Positions 57,541 to 64,000 of a stretch of 64,000 nt of DNA are shown piece after piece; within the stretch, counting starts at the first letter, position 1, and every line of letters begins with the position of its first letter. The notes under the pieces were generated by a model. It worked only from the letters and a program-made list of their open reading frames with translations. It was not told where the DNA came from and ran no database searches. Position numbers and translations under genes: made by a program. The stretch comes from Parasulfuritortus sp049322515 (GTDB lineage: Bacteria > Pseudomonadota > Gammaproteobacteria > Burkholderiales > Thiobacillaceae), in NCBI GenBank assembly GCA_049322515.1, contig JBMOQW010000013.1, positions 38,767 to 102,766 on the forward strand, read 5' to 3'.

Positions 57541-58875
57541 TCAATGAAATGTTTCCGTCACATTGGCGGCTGCGCTGCCCTGGGCGAGGGTCAGGGTCAA
57601 CCGGTCGCCTGGAGCCAGGCGGCCTGCGTCACGCACGATATGGCCCTGATCGTCGCGCACGATGCCGTAGCCGCGCTCGAGCACCGCGTTCGGGTTCAAG
57701 TGACGGAGTTGGCCTTCCAGGCCGGCCAGGCGAGCCGCGTGCCCGGCGAGGCGGGCCTCCAGCCCGAGCCGCAGGCGGTGTGACAGGGCCGCCACTCGGT
57801 CGCGTCCCCGGTCGAGGTCCGGGCGGGCCGCGTCCAGGCGGGCAGCCAGGGGTTCGAAGCGGTGGCGGCGACGCGCCATGCCGGCCTGCTGGGCCAGCAC
57901 CAGCCGGCGCAGCCACTGTTCGACCAGGCGGGTTTGCGCTTGCAGGCGGGCCGCCGGATGCTGGAGTCGGCGGGTCAGACCATCCAGATGCTGGGCGTGC
58001 CGGTCCAGCCGTCGACGCAGTTCCAAGTGCAGACGCTGGCGCAGGCGGATCACCGTGTCCCGCCAGGCCGCGCCATCCGGGGTGGCCAGTTGTGCGGCAC
58101 CGGTCGGGGTCGGCGCACGCAGGTCGGCGGCGAAATCGGCGATGGTGAAATCGGTTTCATGGCCGACCCCGGACACCACCGGCATCGGACAGCGGACGAT
58201 GGCGCGTGCCACCGCTTCGTCGTTGAAGGCCCAGAGGTCCTCCAGGCTGCCGCCGCCGCGCACCAGGAGCAGGACCTCGCATTCTTGGCGGGCCGCGGCG
58301 GTGTCCAGGGCCGCGACGATGCGGGCCGGGGCCTCGGCGCCCTGCACCAGGGTCGGGTAGATCACCACGCGGGCCAGCGGCCAGCGCCGCCGCAGGGTGG
58401 TCAGGACATCGCGCAGGGCCGCGGCCCGGGGCGAGGTGATCACGCCGAGGCAGCCAGGCAGGGTGGGCAGCGGGCGCTTGCGGGCGGGGTCGAACAGACC
58501 CTCGCGTTCGAGCCGCTCCTTGAGTCGCTGGAAGGCTTCGAACAAGGCGCCCAGCCCGGCCCGGCGCAGGGCGTCCACGGTGAGCTGGAATTCGCCGCGC
58601 GGCTCATACAGGGTGGCCTGGGCGCGGACCTCGACCTGCATGCCGTTCTCGGGCCGCCAGTCGAGGAACTGGTTGCGGTTCCGGAACATGGCGCAGCGCA
58701 CCGAGGCCTGGGCGTCCTTCAGGGTGAAGTACCAATGCCCGGAGGGCGCCCGGGTCAGGTTGGAGATTTCTCCCGCGATCCAGGCCACTTGCAGGCTGCG
58801 CTCGATGGCCATGCGTGCCTGCCGGTTCAGGTCGGAGACGGAGAGGACGGAAGGGGCGGTTTCCGGGGTCGGCAT
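57541..58875 (-). CDS. xseA: Exodeoxyribonuclease VII large subunit
   Basis: A 444-residue XseA: N-terminal OB fold (VSDLNRQARMAIERSLQVAW, GEISNLTRAPSGHWYFTLKD), catalytic domain (VITSPRAAALRDVLTTLRRR, LLVRGGGSLEDLWAFNDEAV, SGVGHETDFTIADFAADLRA), and C-terminal coiled coil. Works with XseB on single-stranded DNA. xseB is not in the window. Confidence 0.97.
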   Translation of the reverse strand: MPTPETAPSVLSVSDLNRQARMAIERSLQVAWIAGEISNLTRAPSGHWYFTLKDAQASVRCAMFRNRNQFLDWRPENGMQVEVRAQATLYEPRGEFQLTVDALRRAGLGALFEAFQRLKERLEREGLFDPARKRPLPTLPGCLGVITSPRAAALRDVLTTLRRRWPLARVVIYPTLVQGAEAPARIVAALDTAAARQECEVLLLVRGGGSLEDLWAFNDEAVARAIVRCPMPVVSGVGHETDFTIADFAADLRAPTPTGAAQLATPDGAAWRDTVIRLRQRLHLELRRRLDRHAQHLDGLTRRLQHPAARLQAQTRLVEQWLRRLVLAQQAGMARRRHRFEPLAARLDAARPDLDRGRDRVAALSHRLRLGLEARLAGHAARLAGLEGQLRHLNPNAVLERGYGIVRDDQGHIVRDAGRLAPGDRLTLTLAQGSAAANVTETFH

Positions 58876-58937
58876 GGACCCAGTGTGCCGGTGGCGGCGA
58901 TCACGATCAAGCGTCTTCCATGGGCGTCATGGCCCAT

Positions 58938-58964
58938 AAAAACAGCCTCCCAAGTGGGAGGCTG
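58938..58964 (-). terminator. Rho-independent terminator after ccp
   Basis: CAGCCTCCC-AAGT-GGGAGGCTG, a perfect 9-bp stem (58943-58964), followed on the minus strand by TTTTTAT. It ends the cytochrome c peroxidase transcript 27 bp after the stop. Confidence 0.9.
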
Positions 58965-58991
58965 CATGACGGGGCGATGCCGGTGTCCGGC

Positions 58992-59981
58992 TCAGCCCCA
59001 GGGCTTCGGCTTCGGGGTGTCGTTGGTCGACGGCGGCAGGATCGGCAGTTTGAAGTCGGGCTGCTTGCCGGTCAGGGTCTTCAGGAAGGCGGTGATCTTG
59101 GCGATCTCGTCCTTGCTGTAGGTCCGGCCCAACTGCAGGCGGCCCATGATGTCGACCGCTTCTTCCAGGCTCCAGGCAGCACCGTCGTGGAAGTACGGAT
59201 AGGTCATCTCGACGTTGCGCAGGGTCGGCACCTTGAACTTCATCCGGTCGACGTCCTTGCCGGTCAGGCCGGCGACGCCCTCGGCCTTGCTCTTGGTGTC
59301 GTACTCGGTGATCAGGCCCATCTTCTGGAACGAGTTGCCGCCCACGGCCGGGCCGTAGTGGCAGGCGGTGCAGCCACTGTTCTTGAACAGTTCATAGCCT
59401 TCCTTTTCCTGTGCGGTGAGGGCTTTCTTGTTGCCCTTGAGCCATTGGTCGAAGCGCGAGTCGGGGGTGACCAGGGTTTCCTCGAAGGCGGCGATCGCGG
59501 TGGTGACCATGTCGATGTTGGCAGCCTCCTTGCCGAACACCTTCCTGAACTCGGCCTTGTAGGCGGGAATCGAGTTCAGCACGTCCACTGCCAGTTCATG
59601 CGTGAAGGCCATCTCGCCCGGGTTGGCGATCGGGCCGCCGGCCTGTTCCTTCAAGTCCTTCGCGCGGCCGTCCCAGAATTGGGCCAGGTTCATGCTGGAA
59701 TTGAGCACGGTGGGTGAGTTGATCGGGCCTTGCTGCCAGTTGTGGCCGATCGAGGTGGGCAGATTGTCGCTACCGCCCATGGACAGGTTGTGGCAGGAGT
59801 TGCAGGAGATGAAGCCGGACTTCGACAGGCGCGGATCGAAGTACAGCTTCTTGCCCAGTTCGACCATGGCCGGGTTCTTCGGCTTGGCGGCCTTGATGAT
59901 TTCGATCGGCTCGGCGGCCTGGGCGGCAGCGAACGGGAAGGCGACGGCGAGGAGGGTGGAAACCAGGATGCGCAGTCTCAT
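58992..59981 (-). CDS. Diheme cytochrome c peroxidase (MauG/CcpA family)
   Basis: A 329-residue protein with a signal peptide (about 1-22), heme motifs CNSCH (60-64) and CTACH (204-208), and conserved LGKKLYFDPRLSKSGFISC and TLRNVEMTYPYFHDGAAWSL. Reduces hydrogen peroxide in the periplasm using cytochrome electrons. Divergent from rubrerythrin, with paired OxyR-like sites between. Followed by a terminator. Confidence 0.94.
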   Translation of the reverse strand: MRLRILVSTLLAVAFPFAAAQAAEPIEIIKAAKPKNPAMVELGKKLYFDPRLSKSGFISCNSCHNLSMGGSDNLPTSIGHNWQQGPINSPTVLNSSMNLAQFWDGRAKDLKEQAGGPIANPGEMAFTHELAVDVLNSIPAYKAEFRKVFGKEAANIDMVTTAIAAFEETLVTPDSRFDQWLKGNKKALTAQEKEGYELFKNSGCTACHYGPAVGGNSFQKMGLITEYDTKSKAEGVAGLTGKDVDRMKFKVPTLRNVEMTYPYFHDGAAWSLEEAVDIMGRLQLGRTYSKDEIAKITAFLKTLTGKQPDFKLPILPPSTNDTPKPKPWG

Positions 59982-60080
59982 GGTGAAGCTCCTTGTGGTT
60001 GGTGTAGGGTGAACGGCCGGTCTAGGTCATTCAGATCAAAGTATCCTGATATACAAATACCAAGGGCAATAAGATTGAAC

Positions 60081-60132
60081 CTATCGTCGCGATAGATCCG
60101 CCCTATGGGCCTGGGCGATAGCTGGCTGCTAT
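60081..60132. promoter_or_regulatory. OxyR-like half-site cluster between ccp and rubrerythrin
   Basis: CTAT (60081-60084), 7 bp, ATAG (60092), 7 bp, CTAT (60103-60106), 11 bp, ATAG (60118), 7 bp, CTAT (60129-60132). The OxyR consensus is ATAG-N7-CTAT repeated with 7-bp gaps; here two full ATAG-N7-CTAT units occur but are 11 bp apart. Position between two peroxide-defence genes makes OxyR control plausible. The rest of 59982-60236 holds only promoter-like AT-rich DNA. Confidence 0.6.
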
Positions 60133-60236
60133 CACCGCCATAAAAAATGGCAACTTCCATGAGGGGGGGATCGGACTACGCTGGACATTGACCCGACCCG
60201 GTTCGGGCTCCCGTTCATCTTTTGCAGGAGGCCCCC

Positions 60237-60656
60237 ATGCAACTCAAAGGATCCAAGACCGAACAACATCTGAAGGACGCCTTCGCCGGCGAATCGCAAG
60301 CCAATCGCCGCTATCTGTATTTCGCCGCCAAGGCCGACGTGGAGGGCTACAACGATGTCGCGGCCCTGTTCCGATCGACCGCGGAAGGCGAAACCGGCCA
60401 TGCCCATGGCCACCTGGAATATCTGGAACAGTGCGGCGATCCCGCCACCGGCCTGCCGTTCGGCAGCACCGAGGACAACCTGAAAGCCGCGGTGGCTGGC
60501 GAGACCCACGAATACACCGACATGTATCCAGGCATGGCCAAGGACGCCCGCGAGGAAGGCTTCGACGAAATCGCCGACTGGTTCGAAACCCTGGCCAAGG
60601 CCGAGCGTTCTCACGCCAACCGCTATCAGAAGGCCCTGAACGAACTGAATGCCTGA
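60237..60656 (+). CDS. Rubrerythrin (rubredoxin-less)
   Basis: A 139-residue protein, GCAGGAGG before ATG. Diiron ligands: E19, the ETGH pair (E52, H55), E89 in AGETHEY, and E123/H126 in ERSHANRY. It stops after the four-helix bundle, with no C-terminal rubredoxin domain, so it is sulerythrin-like and needs an outside electron donor. Reduces hydrogen peroxide in the cytoplasm. Followed by the Fe-S oxidoreductase and DUF3501 genes, a conserved cluster. Confidence 0.94.
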   Translation: MQLKGSKTEQHLKDAFAGESQANRRYLYFAAKADVEGYNDVAALFRSTAEGETGHAHGHLEYLEQCGDPATGLPFGSTEDNLKAAVAGETHEYTDMYPGMAKDAREEGFDEIADWFETLAKAERSHANRYQKALNELNA

Positions 60657-60724
60657 GACCCGGACCGGGTCGGCACCCGACGCGAGCCAACGGACACGGC
60701 GGGTCGCTGGCCAGGAGAATGAAA

Positions 60725-60772
60725 GCGTGACACACGGGCGTGACCGGAACGGCGTGACCCAACCTGTCACGC
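60725..60772 (+). repeat. GCGTGAC repeat cluster upstream of the Fe-S oxidoreductase
   Basis: GCGTGAC at 60725-60731, 60738-60744 and 60752-60758, then inverted GTCACGC at 60766-60772; spacings are 13, 14 and 14 bp. It lies 37 bp upstream of the ATG. GACCCGG-A-CCGGGTC near 60658 also forms a dyad at the rubrerythrin end. A regulator site is likely, but none is known to me with this pattern. Confidence 0.5.
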
Positions 60773-60808
60773 GTTTTCCTCACGCATTTCTCGTCAAGGG
60801 AGAGGGTC

Positions 60809-62143
60809 ATGGCCAGCCCCATCAAGGAAGGCAATCTGGAAGCCCCCACGCGCCACCCCCTCGATTGGCGCAATCCGGAGTTCTACGACGAAGTCGCCCT
60901 GTTCAAGGAGATGGAACGGGTGTTCGACATCTGCCACGGTTGCCGACGCTGCGTCAGCCTGTGCCAGTCCTTCCCCACCCTGTTCGACCTGGTCGATGCC
61001 TCGGCCTCGATGGAAGTCGATGGCGTCAAGAAGGACGACTACTGGAACGTGGTCGAGCATTGCTATCTGTGCGACCTCTGTTACATGACCAAGTGTCCTT
61101 ACGTCCCGCCGCATGAATGGAACCTGGATTTCCCGCATCTGATGCTGCGCGCCAAGGCCTGGCACTTCAAATACCGCGATACCCCGCTGCGTGACAAGGT
61201 GCTGACCAGCACCGATTGGGTGGGCCGCCTGGCCGGCCTGCCGGGGCTGGCCCCGACGGTCAATGCGGTCAACCGGATCGGCCCGGCGCGCAAGGCCCTG
61301 GAAGCGGTGGCCGGCATCCATTCGGAAGCCTGGCTGCCCGCGTTTGCCCGCCCTCCCTTGCGCAGCCGTTTGCAACCGCTGCCCGCCGGCACCCCGGGCG
61401 TGCCGGCCGGGCGCACCACCGGCAAGGTGGCGCTGTTTGCCACCTGCTACATGAACCGCAACGAACCCGGACCGGGCGAAGACCTGGTCGCAGTGTTCAC
61501 GCACAACGGCGTTCCTGTGACCCTGGCCCGGCAGGAACGCTGCTGCGGCATGCCCAAGCTCGAACTGGGTGACCTGGAGGCCGTCCGCGCCGCCAAGGAG
61601 GCCAACATTCCGGTGTTGGCCGAACTGGTCGACCAGGGCTGGGATCTCACCGCCTTGATTCCCTCCTGTGTGCTGATGTTCAAGCAGGAATTGCCGCTCA
61701 TGTTCCCGGACGATCCGGACGTGCGGAAGGTGAAGAATGCTTTCTTCGATCCCTTCGAATACCTGATGCTGAGGCACAAGGAAGGCCAGCTGAAGACCGA
61801 CTTCAAGCAGCCGCTGGGCAAAGTTGCCTACCATGCCGCCTGCCACCAGCGGGTGCAGAACATCGGGCCGAAGACCAAGGAACTGCTGGCGCTGATTCCC
61901 GGCACCGAGGTCGAGGCGATCGAACGCTGTTCCGGCCACGATGGCACCTACGCGGTGAAGCAGGAATTCCACGCGGCGGCCATGAAGATCGTCAAGCCGG
62001 TGGTCGGCCGGGTCAACCAGGCCCAGCCCGACCATTACGGCAGCGACTGTGCCATGGCCGGCCACCACATCGGCCATGCGCGCGCCGATGGCAGCGCGCC
62101 CGAGCATCCGATCTCGCTGCTGCGCCAAGCCTATGGCCTTTGA
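60809..62143 (+). CDS. CCG-domain Fe-S oxidoreductase (GlpC/HdrD-like)
   Basis: A 444-residue protein. Two 4Fe-4S clusters: C42, C45, C48, C52 (ICHGCRRCVSLC) and C85, C88, C91, C96 (CYLCDLCYMTKC). Two CCG-type domains follow (ERCCGMPKLELGDL; YHAACHQRVQNIG; ERCSGHDGTYAV). Resembles GlpC and heterodisulfide reductase subunits. Between rubrerythrin and DUF3501 it may deliver electrons to the rubrerythrin; this is inference from the conserved gene cluster. Confidence 0.9.
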   Translation: MASPIKEGNLEAPTRHPLDWRNPEFYDEVALFKEMERVFDICHGCRRCVSLCQSFPTLFDLVDASASMEVDGVKKDDYWNVVEHCYLCDLCYMTKCPYVPPHEWNLDFPHLMLRAKAWHFKYRDTPLRDKVLTSTDWVGRLAGLPGLAPTVNAVNRIGPARKALEAVAGIHSEAWLPAFARPPLRSRLQPLPAGTPGVPAGRTTGKVALFATCYMNRNEPGPGEDLVAVFTHNGVPVTLARQERCCGMPKLELGDLEAVRAAKEANIPVLAELVDQGWDLTALIPSCVLMFKQELPLMFPDDPDVRKVKNAFFDPFEYLMLRHKEGQLKTDFKQPLGKVAYHAACHQRVQNIGPKTKELLALIPGTEVEAIERCSGHDGTYAVKQEFHAAAMKIVKPVVGRVNQAQPDHYGSDCAMAGHHIGHARADGSAPEHPISLLRQAYGL

Positions 62144-62146
62144 GGA

Positions 62147-62728
62147 ATGATCATGCTGACTCATGAAGACTTGTACACCCTGGAACATTACGCACGCATC
62201 CGCCCGGAATTCCGGGCCCAGGTGATCGCCCACAAGAAGGCGCGCCGCCTGGCCCTGGGCGAACAGGCCGCGCTGTATTTCGAGGATGCCCTGACCATGC
62301 AGTACCAGGTGCAGGAGATGTTGCGCCTGGAGCGGATGTTCGAGCCAGACCTGATCCAGGACGAACTCGATGTCTACAACCCGCTGATCCCGGACGGCCA
62401 CAACTGGAAGGCGACCTTCATGATCGAGGTGTCCGATGTCGAGCAACGCCGCCAGGCACTGGCCCGGCTGGTCGGCATCGAGGACACGGTCTGGGTGCGC
62501 GTGGCCGGCTTCGACAAGGTGCATCCCATCGCCAACGAGGATCTCGACCGGAGCACGCCGGACAAGACCGCCTCGGTGCATTTCCTGCGTTTCGAGCTGA
62601 CCCCCGAGATGTGCCGGGCCATCAAGTCGGGCGTGGCGCTCACGGCCGGCATCGACCACCCCGGCTATCCGGTGGCGCTGGCGGTCCCCGCGGCCGTGCG
62701 CGAGTCGCTGGCCAACGACCTCATATAA
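62147..62728 (+). CDS. DUF3501 protein
   Basis: A 193-residue protein: LTHEDLYTLEHYARIRPEFR, FEDALTMQYQVQEMLRLERM, LIPDGHNWKATFMIEVSDVE. Starts 3 bp after the oxidoreductase stop; ATG 62147 or ATG 62153 are both possible. DUF3501 accompanies rubrerythrin and the CCG oxidoreductase in many proteobacteria. Function unknown. Confidence 0.9.
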   Translation: MIMLTHEDLYTLEHYARIRPEFRAQVIAHKKARRLALGEQAALYFEDALTMQYQVQEMLRLERMFEPDLIQDELDVYNPLIPDGHNWKATFMIEVSDVEQRRQALARLVGIEDTVWVRVAGFDKVHPIANEDLDRSTPDKTASVHFLRFELTPEMCRAIKSGVALTAGIDHPGYPVALAVPAAVRESLANDLI

Positions 62729-62814
62729 GCAATCCCTGCTTGTTTGAATCGGGTTCGCGGCGATAATCCAGGCATGTGGGCCGAACCCGGCCCGTGCGTG
62801 TCTGGATATTTCGC

Positions 62815-63882
62815 GTGTCGATCGAACGATTCCTGCCCTGGCTGTTCAGCCTGTTCGTCGGATGTCTCGGCCTTGGCGTCGGGGTGGCCCATGCCGAGCC
62901 GGTCACCCTGGGCGTGCTCGCCCTCCGGGGACCGGACAAGGTGGTCGAGCGGTGGGCGGCCACCGCCGAGTACTTGTCACGGTCCTTGCCGGACCGCCAG
63001 TTCCGGGTGGTGCCCCTGGGCTTCGACGAAGTGCGCCTGGCGGTGCGCCAGGGACGCATCGATTTCGTCCTCACCAATTCGTCTTACTTCGTCGAACTGG
63101 AATCGCTCTACGGCGTGAGCGCCATTGCCACGCTCAAGAACCGCTTCGACGGCGGGCCCGGGTTCAGCCAGTTTGGCGGCGTGATCCTGACCCGCGCCGA
63201 TCGCCAAGGCATCCGCACCCTCGCTGACCTCAAGGGCAAGACCTTCGCGGCGGTGGATGCCAGTTCCTTTGGCGGCTGGCAGGTCGGCTGGCGGGAAATG
63301 CTGCACCAGGGCATCGATCCCGAGCGCGATCTCAAGCGACTGGATTTCCTGGGTACCCACGATGCGGTCGCCTATGCCGTGCGCGATGGCAAGGTCGATG
63401 CCGGCACCCTGCGCACCGACACCCTGGAGCGCATGGCGGTCGAGGGCAAGCTGACCCTGAGCGATTTCTACATCCTCAATCCTCAGCGCAGCGAAGGCTT
63501 CCCGCTCCTGCTCAGCACCGTGCTCTATCCGGAATGGCCCTTGGCCAAGCTGCGCCATGTGCCCGACGACCTGGCGGTACGGGTGGCTATCGCCCTCATG
63601 CAGATGCCACCCGACGAGCCTGCGGCGCGGGCTGGCCAGATCACCGGCTGGACCCTGCCGCTCAACTACCAGCCGGTGCACGATGCCCTGCGCGAGTTGC
63701 GGATCGGGCCCTATGAAAGCCTGCGCAGGCTGTCGCCGGCCGAAGTGGTCGCGCAATACGGTCCCTGGCTGGGGCTGGGCGTGGTCCTGATCTTCGCCAG
63801 TCTCGTGACCCTCGGCTACATCGGCCGCATCAACCAGCGCCTGCGCCAGAATCAGTCGGCCCTCACCGACCTCAACGACGCT
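62815..63882 (+). pseudogene. PhnD-like periplasmic sensor, probable sensor kinase cut by an insertion
   Basis: From GTG 62815: signal peptide (PWLFSLFVGCLGLGVGVAHA), a PhnD-type binding domain (VTLGVLALRGPDKVVERWAA, LADLKGKTFAAVDASSFGGW), then a TM helix (LGVVLIFASLVTLGYIG) and RINQRLRQNQSALTDLNDA, the start of a coiled coil that usually leads into a kinase. After about 63882 the frame turns into sequence unlike a kinase. About 356 residues of the original gene are visible. Binding-domain sensors of this type occur in two-component kinases for phosphonate, tetrathionate or similar ligands. Confidence 0.75.
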
Positions 63883-64000
63883 GTAGAAAAACCCTGTTCC
63901 ACGCCGTCCAATCCGACCCAGCGCGATTTTTTTCAACGGGCCGGTCATCGCGACGCGAACAAGCCGAATTCAAGATTTGATCGGTCCACCGAGCCGGTGA
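63883..64000. mobile_element. Possible end of an insertion element
   Basis: From GTAGAAAAACCCTGTTCC the sequence no longer matches the kinase pattern, and the terminal 118 bp contain A/T runs (AAAAA, TTTTTTT) atypical for host coding DNA here. No inverted repeat or transposase can be seen because the window ends. Inference from the abrupt change only. Confidence 0.35.

Noticed and set aside
1..64000. CRISPR array or rRNA genes
   Set aside because: No regularly spaced direct repeats of 24-40 bp and no rRNA-like conserved sequence were seen.

Overview
The window is GC-rich (about two-thirds G+C by eye) proteobacterial chromosome carrying one complete Mu-type transposable prophage. Host gene content (fimV, mutL-miaA, bactofilin plus M23 peptidase, c-type cytochromes, cytochrome c peroxidase/rubrerythrin, a DUF3501 operon, HDOD and GGDEF proteins) points to a betaproteobacterium, possibly a Thiobacillaceae- or Rhodocyclaceae-like chemolithotroph. 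The genus is inference only.

Layout. Positions 1-1764 and 39568-64000 are host; 1765-39567 (37.8 kb) is the prophage. It begins TGT, ends ACA, and has inverted copies of a transposase-type end site at both termini. It sits inside the Hpt domain of a large hybrid histidine kinase. A 4-bp GCAG copy flanks it on each side. Removing the phage and one GCAG restores a 1503-codon frame. The kinase was the middle gene of a three-gene ATGA-coupled operon: periplasmic binding protein, hybrid kinase, then REC-PAS-GGDEF diguanylate cyclase.

Prophage. The early end is at the right. A cI-like repressor (+) and ner (-) diverge around four copies of AAAGTGCGAAA and a strong early promoter. Leftward follow transposase A, ATPase B, small regulators, Gam, HU, GemA and a Mor-family activator. 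Next come an Rha/DUF4124 accessory patch, a lysis cassette (SAR endolysin, Rz/Rz1), packaging and head genes of Mu type (gp25-gp37), and a long-tailed siphovirus-like tail module (tail tube, tape measure, large tail-tip proteins). A glycosyltransferase-like gene occupies the terminal position that mom has in Mu. Several genes under 60 codons were read directly from the sequence.

Main regulatory observation. Three late transcription units (lysis, head protease, tape measure) each start with the same module: the dyad CTGACyCnGGTCAG followed by yATCC, and exactly 25 bp later a -10-like hexamer (GACACT, GACACT, TAGTCT). The first genes lack Shine-Dalgarno sequences, and two of the three would be nearly leaderless. 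This matches Mor/C activator geometry in Mu, and the phage encodes a Mor-family protein.

Host flank, right. After the split kinase operon come a TauD-like dioxygenase, a CarH/LitR-type B12-binding MerR regulator with its own dyad operator, a cytochrome c/diheme cytochrome/polytopic membrane protein operon, a solitary HicA-like protein, M23 peptidase-bactofilin-DUF6776, then mutL, an S24-fold protein and miaA. These are followed by an HDOD protein, a frame-interrupted fimV, xseA, and divergent ccp/rubrerythrin around OxyR-like half-sites. The rubrerythrin side continues with a CCG-domain Fe-S oxidoreductase and a DUF3501 gene. The window ends in a PhnD-like sensor whose reading frame changes character at about 63882, probably at an insertion.
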